Shown: positions 8,384 through 18,012, counted from the first letter of the stretch. The stretch is DNA of 64,000 nucleotides from Clostridium sp. Cult1 (GCF_021655095.1 NZ_PPXW01000001.1:2260761-2324760), one strand, 5' to 3'. A program made the numbers and translations. The notes: generated by a model not told the origin, from the letters alone.

Positions 8384-9451
8384 ATGTTAGAAAAGTTATC
8401 CTTTATAGAAAATAAATATAAAGAGTTAAGTATGAAGATAATAGATCCTGAAATCATAAATAATATTGAAGAATGGCAAAGACTAGTTAAAGAGCATGCA
8501 GATATAGAACCTATTGTAAATAAATACAAGGAGTATACTAAGGCTCAGAAGACTTTAGAAGAAGATAAGGAAATGCTCAAGGAAAAATTAGATGATGAAA
8601 TGAAAGACTTATTAAAAGAAGAAATAGCAGAATATGAAGAAACTATTGAAAAACTGGAAGAAGAATTGAGGATACTCCTTATTCCAAAGGATCCTAATGA
8701 CCACAAAAATGTAATTGTTGAAATAAGAGCAGGAGCTGGAGGAGACGAAGCAGGATTATTTGCAGGAGATTTATTTAGAATGTATAGTATGTATGCAGAA
8801 AGACAGGGTTGGAAGACAGAGTTAATGAGTTCTAATGAACAAGGAGTTGGAGGATTTAAGGAAGTTATATTTATGATAAAAGGTAAAGGCGCTTATAGTA
8901 GATTAAAATACGAATCAGGAGTTCATAGAGTTCAGAGAGTACCTACAACTGAATCTAGTGGTAGAATCCATACTTCTACAGCTACTGTTGCCGTATTACC
9001 AGAAGCAGAGGATATTGACATTGAAATAAACCAAAATGATATAAGAGTGGATGTATATCGTTCCTCTGGAAATGGTGGTCAAAGCGTTAACACTACCGAC
9101 TCTGCTGTAAGAATTACCCATATTCCAACAGGAATGGTAGTAGCATGTCAAGATGAAAAATCTCAGCTGAAAAATAAGGAAAAAGCAATGAAGATACTAA
9201 AAACCAGATTATACGATCAGATGATGAGAGAGCAACATAATGAAATAGCTGAAGAAAGACGTTCACAGGTAGGTACAGGAGATAGATCTGAAAGAATAAG
9301 AACTTACAATTTCCCTCAAGGAAGGATTACAGATCATAGAATCAATATGACTCTATATAAATTGGAAAACTTCTTGGATGGAGATATTGATGAAATGATA
9401 GATGGTCTAATAACCTCAGATCAAGCAGAAAAATTAAAACAAGTAGGCTAA
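8384..9451 (+). CDS. prfA: Peptide chain release factor 1
   Basis: A 355-residue class I release factor that reads UAA and UAG. The GGQ peptidyl-hydrolysis motif is at residues 231-233, and the stop-codon recognition loop contains VPTTES, a PxT tripeptide typical of RF1 rather than the SPF of RF2. The N-terminal coiled coil is rich in Lys and Glu. ATG 8384 follows a perfect AAGGAGGT at 8371-8378; an upstream ATG at 8357 has none. The modifying enzyme PrmC is encoded just upstream. A strong inverted repeat follows the stop codon. Confidence 0.97.
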   Translation: MLEKLSFIENKYKELSMKIIDPEIINNIEEWQRLVKEHADIEPIVNKYKEYTKAQKTLEEDKEMLKEKLDDEMKDLLKEEIAEYEETIEKLEEELRILLIPKDPNDHKNVIVEIRAGAGGDEAGLFAGDLFRMYSMYAERQGWKTELMSSNEQGVGGFKEVIFMIKGKGAYSRLKYESGVHRVQRVPTTESSGRIHTSTATVAVLPEAEDIDIEINQNDIRVDVYRSSGNGGQSVNTTDSAVRITHIPTGMVVACQDEKSQLKNKEKAMKILKTRLYDQMMREQHNEIAEERRSQVGTGDRSERIRTYNFPQGRITDHRINMTLYKLENFLDGDIDEMIDGLITSDQAEKLKQVG

Positions 9452-9452
9452 G

Positions 9453-9488
9453 AGAAAACTCGGATAGAAAATTCTATCCGAGTTTTCT
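9453..9488 (+). terminator. Strong hairpin after prfA
   Basis: AGAAAACTCGGATAGAA pairs perfectly with TTCTATCCGAGTTTTCT around a two-base loop. There is no long T run after it, but the stem itself ends in T-rich sequence. It probably terminates prfA transcription. Confidence 0.7.
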
Positions 9489-9536
9489 ATGCTATAATAT
9501 ATGGAGAATGAATATGGCAAAAAGGGGAATGAATAT

Positions 9537-11156
9537 ATGAAATTTGAATTCGACCCGTTAGTTTACCATTATCCATCTAGAAGGAATGTGGTCTATGGTA
9601 GGAAGGGTATGGTTGTTACTGGCAACCCATTGGCTGCAAATGCTGGGTTAGAAATATTAAAAAAAGGTGGAAATGCAGTTGATGCAGCTATAGCCACTGC
9701 AGCAGCTTTAACGGTAGTAGAGCCTACTGCTAATGGAATAGGTGGGGATGCCTTTGCATTAGTTTGGTCAAAGGGAAAACTTCATGGTCTTAATGCTAGT
9801 GGGCCTTCTCCTAAAAAGATAAGTGTAGATGCTTTAAAAGGGAGGGGACTAGACAAAATTCCCACAACAGGAGTAGTACCAGTGAATGTACCAGGAGCCC
9901 CTGCAGCTTGGGCTGAGTTATGGAAGAAATTTGGGTCAGAGCTGGAGTTTGAGGAATTATTGAGACCTGCTATTTCTTATGCAAAGGAAGGTTATATTAT
10001 TCAACCTGGTGTAGGTAGTGTATGGGAAAAATCCTTCCATAAATATTCAAAAGCATTAAGAGAAGATAAGTCTATTCTAGGATGGTTTGATACTTTTGCA
10101 CCAGAAGGCAAATCGATGAAAGCTGGAGATCTGCTACGTTTAGAGAATCACGGAAATACATTAGAAGAAATAGGATATACAGTTTCTGAGAGCATATACA
10201 GAGGAGAACTGGCAGAAAAAATTGCTAAATTTTTTAAAGAAAATGATGGATTTTTAGAGTTATCCGATTTAGAAGAATATTATCCAGAGTGGGTAGAGCC
10301 AATTTCTACAAATTACAAAGGATTTGAAGTTTGTGAAATTCCTCCTAATGGACATGGAATTACTGTTTTAATGGTATTAAATATTTTGACACAATTAGAA
10401 CTTGAAGATATGAACTCTTTTAATAGTACCCATTATCAAATGGAAGCTCTTAAATTGGCTTTTACAGATGTGCAAAAATATGTAGCAGATCCAAAGTATA
10501 TGGAGGTTTCCATAGATGAGTTACTCTCTATGGATTATGCAAAGAATAGAGCTAGTTTGATTAAGGATAAAGCCATAATGCCTAAAGCTGGAAAGCCGAC
10601 ACAAAGCGGGACTGTATATTTAGCAACTGCAGATCAATATGGAAACATGGTCTCTTATATACAAAGTAATTATATGGGATTTGGTTCTGGAATAGTTATT
10701 CCAAATACAGGGATAGCAATGTATAACAGAGGTTGTAATTTTAATTTAGATCCAGGTTCAGGGAATTGTTTAGCAGGAGGAAAAAAATCCTATCATACAA
10801 TAATACCAGGATTTTTAATGAAGGATGGAAAGCCGGTAGGTCCCTTTGGAGTAATGGGAGGATTTATGCAACCTCAAGGGCATTTACAGGTTTTAATCAA
10901 CACTATAGACTATAAATTGAATCCACAGGATGCATTAGATAGGCCTAGATGGCAGTGGATTGGAGATAAAACCATAGAGATTGAACAATCCTTTGACAAT
11001 AATTTAGCTTTACAATTGGCAAGGGCAGGCCACGATATAGTAGTGAAAGCTGATAGTACGGATTTTGGCAGGGGTGAAATAATCTGGAGAGATGATAATG
11101 GAATTCTATGCGGAGCCTGCGAACCTAGAACAGATGGATATGTAGCTGTTTGGTAG
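9537..11156 (+). CDS. ggt: Gamma-glutamyltransferase family protein
   Basis: A 539-residue N-terminal-nucleophile hydrolase of the gamma-glutamyltransferase family, which cleaves or transfers gamma-glutamyl groups. GGNAVDAAIATAAALTVVEP and GIGGDAFALVW at the N-terminus are classical family motifs. The nucleophile, created by self-cleavage, should be Thr359 in SGTVYLATADQYGNM. There is no signal peptide, so the protein is probably cytoplasmic, like YwrD-type members rather than the secreted glutathione enzymes; the substrate is unknown. ATG 9537 follows AAAAGGGGAA; an earlier in-frame ATG at 9501 has no ribosome-binding site. It stands alone between prfA and a convergent transporter gene only one base away. 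Confidence 0.88.
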   Translation: MKFEFDPLVYHYPSRRNVVYGRKGMVVTGNPLAANAGLEILKKGGNAVDAAIATAAALTVVEPTANGIGGDAFALVWSKGKLHGLNASGPSPKKISVDALKGRGLDKIPTTGVVPVNVPGAPAAWAELWKKFGSELEFEELLRPAISYAKEGYIIQPGVGSVWEKSFHKYSKALREDKSILGWFDTFAPEGKSMKAGDLLRLENHGNTLEEIGYTVSESIYRGELAEKIAKFFKENDGFLELSDLEEYYPEWVEPISTNYKGFEVCEIPPNGHGITVLMVLNILTQLELEDMNSFNSTHYQMEALKLAFTDVQKYVADPKYMEVSIDELLSMDYAKNRASLIKDKAIMPKAGKPTQSGTVYLATADQYGNMVSYIQSNYMGFGSGIVIPNTGIAMYNRGCNFNLDPGSGNCLAGGKKSYHTIIPGFLMKDGKPVGPFGVMGGFMQPQGHLQVLINTIDYKLNPQDALDRPRWQWIGDKTIEIEQSFDNNLALQLARAGHDIVVKADSTDFGRGEIIWRDDNGILCGACEPRTDGYVAVW

Positions 11157-11157
11157 G

Positions 11158-11868
11158 TTAGAAATATAGTACAATTCCAATTACAAATCCAATTATGATA
11201 CCTATAGATGAAGCCCTCCCTTTGTGGAGGGTTTTAGCACTAGGAATGATTTCATCACTAATAATATATAACATAGTGCCTCCAGCAAAAGATAGACATA
11301 GAGAGATAAATATGTTTGAAACCATTCCCATATAGGCACCAATAAATGCACCTATTCCCGTAGGAATTCCCGTTAATATAGTGTAGAATATAATTTTTAA
11401 AGGGGATTTTTTGTTGACCTTTAAAGGTATGGCCATAGATAACCCTTCAGGTATATTATGTAGCAACATAGCTAAAGATAGTACTGGCCCTAAATTGGAC
11501 ATAGTTAGAAAACTAGAACCTAAAGCCAAACCTTCGGGGAAATTATGTACTGCTATGCTAATACCTAAAAGTAAACTACTCTTCATAAGAGGGTTTTTTA
11601 CTATATCTTCTATGTGGTTTTCAACAAATACAACTAATAATATTCCTAATATAATGCCTATAATAGAAATATATAAGCCCCCTAGAATAAAGGACTCAGG
11701 TAAAAGGTGGAAGGTGACAATAAATAACATAAATCCACCAGTTAACCCTAATAGGAAAGATAAAGTTCTATCCGTATTTCTAATGAATAAAGAAGCCAAC
11801 CCACCAATGCCTGTGCCTACCACACCCACTACAAAACCATAGATTGTTATTATCCACAATTCTTTCAT
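11158..11868 (-). CDS. ZIP family metal transporter
   Basis: A 236-residue polytopic membrane protein. Two signature helices contain HNFPEGLALG and HNIPEGLSMA, whose histidines and glutamates form the binuclear metal site of ZIP carriers, and a third helix contains FHLLPES. These proteins move zinc or other divalent cations into the cytoplasm. The start ATG (11868 on the minus strand) follows AAAGGGTGAG. It converges on the gamma-glutamyltransferase gene with one base between the stop codons, without an obvious terminator there. The metal cannot be told from sequence. Confidence 0.92.
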   Translation of the reverse strand: MKELWIITIYGFVVGVVGTGIGGLASLFIRNTDRTLSFLLGLTGGFMLFIVTFHLLPESFILGGLYISIIGIILGILLVVFVENHIEDIVKNPLMKSSLLLGISIAVHNFPEGLALGSSFLTMSNLGPVLSLAMLLHNIPEGLSMAIPLKVNKKSPLKIIFYTILTGIPTGIGAFIGAYMGMVSNIFISLCLSFAGGTMLYIISDEIIPSAKTLHKGRASSIGIIIGFVIGIVLYF

Positions 11869-12084
11869 ACTCTCACCCTTTCTATATAATTAATATTCTA
11901 AGGGAGAGATAATAAGAACAGAAATTTATTAAAGGAACATATGTATTGGTATATCATATAGAGTATGGCGATTTATACATTATATAAAGGATTAATATAA
12001 TTAAAAACAATTATTAAAAAGTGAAATTATATGTTATTATAAAATTATTAGGTAATATATCAAAAAATAATGGAGGTAATTAAT

Positions 12085-12861
12085 ATGAAAAAGGAGTTAA
12101 AAGGTTTTGTAGTTGGAGTAGTAGTAACGGTCATACTAATGAGTACTGTTGTATTTGCTGGAGGAATGAAACAAAAGATTGAGGTAATGCTTAATTCAGT
12201 AAATATAGCTGTAAACGGAAAGCCTGTTAATGCAGATAATATTCTCTATAAAGGGACAACCTATGTACCTATAAGGGATGTTGCTGAAATGTTAGGTAAA
12301 AAAGTAGGATGAGATCAGAGGACTAATACAGCTAGTATTGATGACATTAAACCAGGTGAAGAATCTAGTATTGGTGATACTAAACCAAGTGAAGAATATG
12401 GTAGAAACAATCCAGCCCCCATCGGAGTTACACAAAGGTTAGAAGTAGATACATATATGTCCAATTATTCAGTAGATGTGACCATTAAAGAAGTTATAAG
12501 AGGAGAAGAAGCAGTTAAAAAATTGGGGATAGAAGGCGTCTATGAATATTACTTTGAAGATGATGAAGAGGCATTATTAGTTAAAGGACATGTTAAAGTA
12601 GTTGACTCGAAGGATGATAAAAAAGTAGCCGTCAACAGAAGTTATTTTAAGATGTTTAGTGAAGGTAATGTAGAGTATATTAATATTCATAGAATTGCTC
12701 ATTTAGTTTCTGAACAGGAATTCGGAGAGACTAGCCTTTATCAAGGTGCAGAACATGAAGGATATTTGCTACTGAAAGTAAAAAAATCAGACGCTAATCC
12801 AAAACTTGTCTATGGATCACGAGGCGATGGGATTGGTGGAGTTTGGTTTAAATTAAACTAG
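12085..12861 (+). pseudogene. Exported copper-amine-oxidase-N-like domain protein interrupted by an in-frame TGA
   Basis: One reading frame runs from ATG 12085 (ribosome-binding site TGGAGGT) to TAG 12859-12861, broken only by TGA at 12310-12312. The first 75 codons give a signal peptide (hydrophobic to VVFAGG) and a copper amine oxidase N-domain-like segment (VNADNILYKGTTYVPIRDVAEMLGKKVG). In this family the next residue is normally Trp (as in GWD), so a TGG to TGA change is likely. After the stop the same frame continues with a repeated linker (SIDDIKPGEES, SIGDTKPSEE) and a C-terminal domain of about 135 residues resembling DUF4352-type beta sandwiches, ending GIGGVWFKLN. The downstream part shows no decay. 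It is a recent pseudogene, a sequencing error, or a readthrough gene. Confidence 0.75.
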
Positions 12862-12862
12862 T

Positions 12863-12908
12863 AAAAAACCAACTACACAGCTTTTAAGCTGTATAGTTGG
12901 TTTTTTTA
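12863..12908 (+). terminator. Rho-independent terminator
   Basis: AAAAAACCAACTACACAGCT pairs with AGCTGTATAGTTGGTTTTTT (one mismatch), ending in a seven-T run. It closes the interrupted gene and isolates the ABC importer operon that follows. Confidence 0.88.
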
Positions 12909-12971
12909 TAATATGAAGTCAGGATATAAAGAAAATTAATGGTAAGTAGATAGGTTATAGAAAATATAAAT

Positions 12972-13000
12972 TTAACTTTTAGAAATGATTCTGTTATAAT
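12972..13000 (+). promoter_or_regulatory. Promoter of the ABC importer / kinase / hydrolase operon
   Basis: TTAACT at 12972-12977 and TATAAT at 12995-13000, spacer 17 bases, about 55 bases before the first gene. No transcription factor gene is nearby and I see no clear operator. Confidence 0.6.
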
Positions 13001-13056
13001 TGTTCTGCTGCCATTTAAGCTATATATGTATAGAATGCAACAAGGGATGTGAAATC

Positions 13057-13809
13057 ATGAGTGATACAGTTAACCAATCTAGTCTATTTTTAAAGGTTAA
13101 TAATATAACAAAAAATTTTGGAAACATAGAAGCTCTTAAAGGAGTTAGTTTGGAAAGTTATTTAGGCGAAATTTTAGCCATTGTAGGGGATAACGGTGCT
13201 GGGAAGTCTACACTTATTAAGATCATTTCTGGAGTACTTACACAGGATTCTGGTGAAATATGGATAAATGGAGAAAAACAGCAACAATTAAATCCTAGAA
13301 TTTCCTTAAATAAGGGAATTTCAACAGTTTATCAGGACCTGTCATTGGTTGATACCCGTGATGTAGCATATAATATCTTTCTTGGTAGGGAACCAATGAA
13401 AGGTTTATTTATTGATAGGAAGAAAATGTATAAGGAATCTAAACAGCTAATTCAAAATTTAGAAGTCCAAGTACCTAATATAAAAGTACCTGTAGCAAAT
13501 TTAAGTGGTGGTCAGAGACAGGGTGTAGCTGTTGCTAGGGCTATTCATCAAGGAGGAAAATTGTTGATTTTTGATGAGCCAACAGCTGCCATGGGATTAG
13601 TAGAGTCTACAAGGGTATTGAAGTTGATTAAAAGACTTGCGAAAGACGGTTACGGTGTGATTATTATCAGCCATAATTTACAGCAAGTATTTCAAATTGC
13701 AGATAAAATATGTGTAATGCGTCAAGGTAAAATAGTGGATATGGTTAAAACTGATGAAATAAATATGAATGATATTGTTTCAATGATTACTGGTGCAACA
13801 GATATTTGA
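13057..13809 (+). CDS. Sugar/nucleoside-type ABC transporter ATP-binding protein (single domain)
   Basis: A 250-residue ABC ATPase of the ribose/monosaccharide import family. Walker A GDNGAGKST, signature LSGGQRQG, Walker B LLIFDEPTAA and the switch histidine in IIISHN are all present. Unlike RbsA, which carries two fused ATPase domains, this is a single-domain protein, as in the fructose (FrcA) systems, so it presumably acts as a homodimer. ATG 13057 follows CAAGGGATGTG; the upstream open frame from 13000 has no ribosome-binding site. The permease starts 14 bases after its stop, and a PfkB kinase, the lipoprotein binding component and two ADP-ribosylglycohydrolase-fold proteins follow. Confidence 0.92.
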   Translation: MSDTVNQSSLFLKVNNITKNFGNIEALKGVSLESYLGEILAIVGDNGAGKSTLIKIISGVLTQDSGEIWINGEKQQQLNPRISLNKGISTVYQDLSLVDTRDVAYNIFLGREPMKGLFIDRKKMYKESKQLIQNLEVQVPNIKVPVANLSGGQRQGVAVARAIHQGGKLLIFDEPTAAMGLVESTRVLKLIKRLAKDGYGVIIISHNLQQVFQIADKICVMRQGKIVDMVKTDEINMNDIVSMITGATDI

Positions 13810-13823
13810 TGAGGAGAGAGATT

Positions 13824-14783
13824 ATGTATAAGGATTTTAAAATGGGACTACAACCATATGTATATAGGATTTTGTTAATTTTTATTCTTATAGTTATGAT
13901 AATTGTTCTTAGTTTCGCATCTTCTTATTTTTTAACATTAGGTAATATAAAAAATATATTAGATCAGGCATCTTTATATATTATTTTGTCCGTAGGTATG
14001 ACTTTTGTAATTTGCTCTGGAGGAATTGATTTGTCAATTGGTTCCGTAATTGCTTTAAGTTCAATTGTATCAGCTTTTGCCATGAAAGCTGGTCTCAATG
14101 TTGGAATTTCTGTTTTTATAGGACTAGTTGTTGCTATGGGTGTAGGACTTTTTAATGGGTATATGATTTCCTATTTAAAAATAAATCCTTTTATTGTTAC
14201 ATTGAGTACTATGTCTATTATTAGAGGAGCTACGGTGCTGATTACAAAAGGTAGACCTATATATGGTTTTCCTAAAGCATTTACATATTTGGGTAGTGGA
14301 ACTATTGGTTTTCTTAATTATCCTATTCTTATAGCTTTTTTTGTTACTTTTATAGGAGTGATTCTTTTAGGGAAAACACGATTTGGAAACTATTCAATTG
14401 CTATGGGTTGTAATGAAGAAGCCTTGAGAAGAAGTGGAGTCAATACAAATAAATATAAAATATGGATATATATATTATGTGGATTATGTGCAGGAATAGC
14501 TGGACTTATTATTAGTGCTCGATTGAATACAGCAGAACCCTTAGCAGGGACAGGCTATGAAATGGATGCTATTGCTGCTGTGGTACTTGGTGGAACTGAT
14601 ATGCGAGGTGGTCGAGGTAGTGTAAGCGACACTTTTATTGCCTGTCTTATTTTAGGAGTAATAAATAATGGTTTAAGAATTTTGTCTATTTCCTCAAATT
14701 ATCAACAATTACTAACAGGAATTATCATTTTAGTAACAGTAGCATTGTCAGATTATAAACAGAGGAAAAGGATTAATGCATGA
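13824..14783 (+). CDS. ABC transporter permease, RbsC family
   Basis: A 319-residue polytopic membrane protein of the branched ribose/xylose/nucleoside permease family. SVGMTFVICSGGIDLSIGS is the conserved substrate-path motif, and GYEMDAIAAVVLGGTDMRGG is the cytoplasmic loop contacting the ATPase. ATG 13824 lies behind GAGGAGAG; the open frame from 13806 merely overlaps the ATPase stop. It probably forms a homodimeric channel with the single-domain ATPase. Substrate specificity is not readable; ribose-like or nucleoside-like compounds fit the downstream enzymes. Confidence 0.92.
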   Translation: MYKDFKMGLQPYVYRILLIFILIVMIIVLSFASSYFLTLGNIKNILDQASLYIILSVGMTFVICSGGIDLSIGSVIALSSIVSAFAMKAGLNVGISVFIGLVVAMGVGLFNGYMISYLKINPFIVTLSTMSIIRGATVLITKGRPIYGFPKAFTYLGSGTIGFLNYPILIAFFVTFIGVILLGKTRFGNYSIAMGCNEEALRRSGVNTNKYKIWIYILCGLCAGIAGLIISARLNTAEPLAGTGYEMDAIAAVVLGGTDMRGGRGSVSDTFIACLILGVINNGLRILSISSNYQQLLTGIIILVTVALSDYKQRKRINA

Positions 14784-14808
14784 TAGAGCAAAGAGAGGAG
14801 AAATTGAT

Positions 14809-15753
14809 ATGGAAGGAAGGAAAAGGGTGCTTTCGCTTGGAACAGTGGCTATGGATGTGGTAATAGAAACAGAACAATTGCCAAGGGAAGATGGATTTGG
14901 ATTTATTGAGTCTGAAAGGCTTATACCTGGAGGAAGTGCTGCAAATCTTTCTGTAGCCTTGGCCCATCTTGGAATAGAAGTATATCAGACAGGTAAGATT
15001 GGCGATGACAAATATGGAAATGAATTCCGTAGGACATTAGTGGAAGATGGTGTAGATGATAGATTTTTAGTTACTAAACCAGGTGGCTCTACTCTACATA
15101 CATATATCATAACTATTCCAGGAGGAAAACATTGCATTTTAGCCAATTTAGGAGATTCGGTGGCAAGTTTAGAACCAGAGGAACTTCCAGAAAACATACT
15201 GGAAGGAATTGATTTTTTCTATACGGATATGTTTTCAGCTCGTGCATCGATTCATTTGGGGAAATTGGCAAAAAAGAAGGGCATACCTGTTTTATATAAT
15301 ATGCAATGTCCTCCTAGCTTTATGGAAAAATGTGGGGTAGACATTAAAGATATAGAGGAAATGATTGAACTTTCTACTATTTTCGCAAGTGGCCGAGAGG
15401 GTTACTTTGAAATGACAGGCGAAGAGGAATATAAAAAAGGGGTACAAAAGTTTTGCGAAACATATTCTGTTCCACAAGGGGTTATATGTACTGCTGGAGA
15501 TGAAGGTTCCTTATGGATAGATGGTGAAGATTCAATTCATGTAGGTGCCTATTCTGTAGATGCAGTGGATACAACAGGTGCTGGAGATTGTTTTTTAGCA
15601 GGTTTAATTTATGCATATTTCTTTAAAGGAATGGATAGGCAAAAGGCTCTTAAATTCGCTTCTGGATCAGCTGCCATAAAATGTATGAAAAAGGGTCCTA
15701 GGTCAAAAGCAACGGTTCAAGAAATAGAACAGTTTATTTATTCTGCAAAATAA
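14809..15753 (+). CDS. PfkB-family carbohydrate/nucleoside kinase
   Basis: A 314-residue ribokinase-fold kinase. The N-terminal signature GGSAANLSVALAHLG and the ATP/catalytic signature VDTTGAGDCFLAGLIYA, with the catalytic Asp in GAGD, are intact. It should phosphorylate the imported sugar or nucleoside product with ATP. ATG 14809 follows AGAGAGGAG; an upstream ATG at 14776 overlaps the permease end and lacks a site. It sits between the permease and the binding-protein gene inside the operon. The position suggests the kinase works on the transported substrate or on the sugar released by the hydrolases downstream. Confidence 0.92.
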   Translation: MEGRKRVLSLGTVAMDVVIETEQLPREDGFGFIESERLIPGGSAANLSVALAHLGIEVYQTGKIGDDKYGNEFRRTLVEDGVDDRFLVTKPGGSTLHTYIITIPGGKHCILANLGDSVASLEPEELPENILEGIDFFYTDMFSARASIHLGKLAKKKGIPVLYNMQCPPSFMEKCGVDIKDIEEMIELSTIFASGREGYFEMTGEEEYKKGVQKFCETYSVPQGVICTAGDEGSLWIDGEDSIHVGAYSVDAVDTTGAGDCFLAGLIYAYFFKGMDRQKALKFASGSAAIKCMKKGPRSKATVQEIEQFIYSAK

Positions 15754-15799
15754 TTTGTAGAATTGATATAAATATTAAAAGTATTAGGAGGAATTGATC

Positions 15800-16909
15800 A
15801 TGTTAAGAAAAAACAGATTTACAAAAACAATTTTATTAATGCTTGCGTTAGTGGTACTTTTATCCATAGGAATAGTGGGATGTTCCAATACTGAGACGCA
15901 ACCAGATGACGTAGAAGAAATGTCTGAAGAAAATGAAACAGAAGTGCAAACTGAAGAGATAACAAACACTGCAATGGAAGAAGCTGAACAAAAATTATTT
16001 GAAGCTTTGGAACCGTTACCAGAAAAAGATACAGGAGTTAAATTGGCAGCAATAGAAAGTACTCTTGCAAATTCCTTCTGGATTACAATGCAGGAGGGCT
16101 ATGAAGATGCTGCTAAGGAATATGGTGTATCCATAGATGTAATGGCAACAGAAACAGAAACAGATATAGATGGACAGTTAGATATTATGAAAATACTTAT
16201 ATCTAAAGACTATGATGGAATTGCTGTGTCTCCGTTGACAGAACATAATTTAATTCCAGGAGTTGTGGAAGCAAACAATGAAGGTGTTAAAGTTGTGGTA
16301 GTAGGAAATGCGATAAGTGAAGAAGCACTAAAGGAAGCGGAAGGAAGAATTGAAGCTTATATTACATCAGATTTTAAGCAACAAGGAACAATTGGAGCTG
16401 AATATATAATTGATAAAACAGGTGGTAAAGGGAAAGTAGCTGTTATTGAGGGTATTCCAGGTGCTACCCAAAGTGAGGCAAGAAAAAATGGAGCTATAGA
16501 AGCTTTTGAGGCCGCTGGAATGGAAGTATTACCAGTACAAACGGCTAATTTTGATCGTCAACAAGCATATGATTTAACAGCTGCGCTAATTGAAGCAAAT
16601 CCCGATATAGTAGGTATTTCATGTGGAAATGATGTTATGGCCTTAGGGGCAGTGGAAGCATTAAAAGCGAAGGATATGAAAGATCAGGTAGTTGTTGTAG
16701 GAGTTGACTTTATAGAAGAGGCAAAAGCATCTATTGAGAATGGGGAATTGGATGCTACTGTAGCAATGTCACCTTATTTATTTGGAAAGGCTGGTACTAT
16801 TACAGCTCTTAAGGCAATTCAAGGACATGAGTTTAAAGAATCTGTAGTTTGGACACCAATCCAGTTAGTAAATAAAGACAATGTAGCTTCTATGGAAGGC
16901 TGGAAATAA
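15800..16909 (+). CDS. Sugar ABC transporter substrate-binding lipoprotein (type I fold)
   Basis: A 369-residue periplasmic-binding-protein-like lipoprotein. The lipobox IVGC follows a hydrophobic leader, and the mature protein begins with an acidic linker of about 35 residues rich in Glu and Thr. The core resembles RbsB-type binding proteins: ESTLANSFWITMQEGYEDAAKEYG, KDYDGIAVSPL and ISCGNDVMALGAVEAL are characteristic. It delivers ligand to the permease encoded two genes earlier. ATG 15800 follows TAGGAGG. A large hairpin after its stop may trim the transcript before the two hydrolase genes, giving more binding protein than enzyme. Confidence 0.93.
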   Translation: MLRKNRFTKTILLMLALVVLLSIGIVGCSNTETQPDDVEEMSEENETEVQTEEITNTAMEEAEQKLFEALEPLPEKDTGVKLAAIESTLANSFWITMQEGYEDAAKEYGVSIDVMATETETDIDGQLDIMKILISKDYDGIAVSPLTEHNLIPGVVEANNEGVKVVVVGNAISEEALKEAEGRIEAYITSDFKQQGTIGAEYIIDKTGGKGKVAVIEGIPGATQSEARKNGAIEAFEAAGMEVLPVQTANFDRQQAYDLTAALIEANPDIVGISCGNDVMALGAVEALKAKDMKDQVVVVGVDFIEEAKASIENGELDATVAMSPYLFGKAGTITALKAIQGHEFKESVVWTPIQLVNKDNVASMEGWK

Positions 16910-16920
16910 AAGAAAGGCAG

Positions 16921-16968
16921 GGGCAGATTTTATATAAATGTTAGGGTTTAATCTAAAATCTGCCCTTT
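16921..16968 (+). terminator. Hairpin between binding-protein gene and hydrolase genes (partial terminator)
   Basis: GGGCAGATTTTA (16921-16932) pairs perfectly with TAAAATCTGCCC (16954-16965) around a 21-base loop, followed by TTTC. The poor T tail suggests RNA stabilisation or partial termination inside the operon rather than a full stop. Confidence 0.55.
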
Positions 16969-16998
16969 CACTATGAGAAATTTTTGGGAGGTATACAT

Positions 16999-18012
16999 AT
17001 GTATGATAAAATTTTAGGAGGGCTTATTGGTGCAGCAGCAGGGGATGCTATGGGGGCTCCTACAGAAGCACGAACTAGGGAGCAAATTATAGAATATTTT
17101 GGCCATGAGGTAACGGATTTTGAGGTTCCACCTATGGATACCTTTGCTGCTGGAAGCAAGGCTGGACAAGTAACAGATGATTTTAGTTCCGCATATTTTA
17201 TTGCTAGACATATAGTTGACGCAAGAGGCATTATAACGGAACAGGTGGTTAAAGAGGCTTTGATAGAATGGTCTAAGCATTCTGTATTTTTTGATCGATT
17301 TGCTGGTCCTACTACTCGTTTAGCAATCTATGAGTTTGAAGGTAAAGAAGTAGATGAATCTAGGAAAAGAAAATTGGCAACTCGACAGGCTACTAACGGA
17401 TCAGCTATGCGTATTTCCCCAATAGGATTGATGAATCCAGGAAATTTAGATGAAGCCATTTCTAATGCAGCTAAGGTAACCATGTTGACTCATGATAATT
17501 ATCTTGCTATATCAGGTGCTTGTGCAGTAGCTGCAGCTGTGAGTAGAGCTATGATGGAGGATGCAGATATATATAATATAGTTCGAGCAGGATTATATGG
17601 TGCTGTAGAAGGAGAAAAAATTGGAAGAAAGATATCACGAGATGCAGCAGGGCCAAGTGTGGTAAAGCGAATGGAAGTAGCACTCGAAATAGGTTTTGGA
17701 AAGGGGACTCCTAAGGAAAAATCCATAGACATAGCTGAAAAAATTGGTACTGGTCTTCATGTTTCAGAAACAGTACCATCAGCATTTGGAATATTTGCTG
17801 CAAATGATGGTGATGCCATGGGTACAATTATTAGTTGTGTCAATGCAGGATATGATACGGATACTCTTGCCACCACAGCAGGTGCAATTGCAGGAACATT
17901 ATATGGCTCTAAATCCTTTCCTGATCATTTTCTTCCCACATTGGAAAAGGTTAACGGATTTGATATTAAAGGATTGGCTAAAGATATAGAAAACATTTGT
18001 CTTGGGAAATAG
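16999..18012 (+). CDS. ADP-ribosylglycohydrolase family protein, catalytically intact copy
   Basis: A 337-residue protein of the ADP-ribosylglycohydrolase (DraG/ARH) fold, which hydrolyses glycosidic bonds to ADP-ribose or related ribosides with two metal ions. The N-terminus GLIGAAAGDAMGAPTE is typical. Both metal-ligand motifs are present: TDD in QVTDDFSS and DTDT in AGYDTDTLATTAGA. ATG 16999 follows GGGAGG. The gene follows an ABC importer and a PfkB kinase. The E. coli yegT-yegU-yegV group also joins a nucleoside transporter, an ARH protein and a sugar kinase, so cleavage of an imported riboside is plausible. The natural substrate is unknown. Confidence 0.9.
   Translation: MYDKILGGLIGAAAGDAMGAPTEARTREQIIEYFGHEVTDFEVPPMDTFAAGSKAGQVTDDFSSAYFIARHIVDARGIITEQVVKEALIEWSKHSVFFDRFAGPTTRLAIYEFEGKEVDESRKRKLATRQATNGSAMRISPIGLMNPGNLDEAISNAAKVTMLTHDNYLAISGACAVAAAVSRAMMEDADIYNIVRAGLYGAVEGEKIGRKISRDAAGPSVVKRMEVALEIGFGKGTPKEKSIDIAEKIGTGLHVSETVPSAFGIFAANDGDAMGTIISCVNAGYDTDTLATTAGAIAGTLYGSKSFPDHFLPTLEKVNGFDIKGLAKDIENICLGK

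Noticed and set aside
11411-11842. 143-codon plus-strand open frame opposite the ZIP transporter
   Set aside because: It is antisense to a well-supported membrane protein, with no ribosome-binding site or family resemblance.
12310-12312. TGA as a selenocysteine codon
   Set aside because: The family expects Trp here, not Cys or Sec, and no hairpin of the bacterial SECIS type follows the codon.
13057-16909. Classical ribose (rbs) operon
   Set aside because: The ATPase has one domain instead of two, rbsD is missing, and two ADP-ribosylglycohydrolase-fold genes follow.
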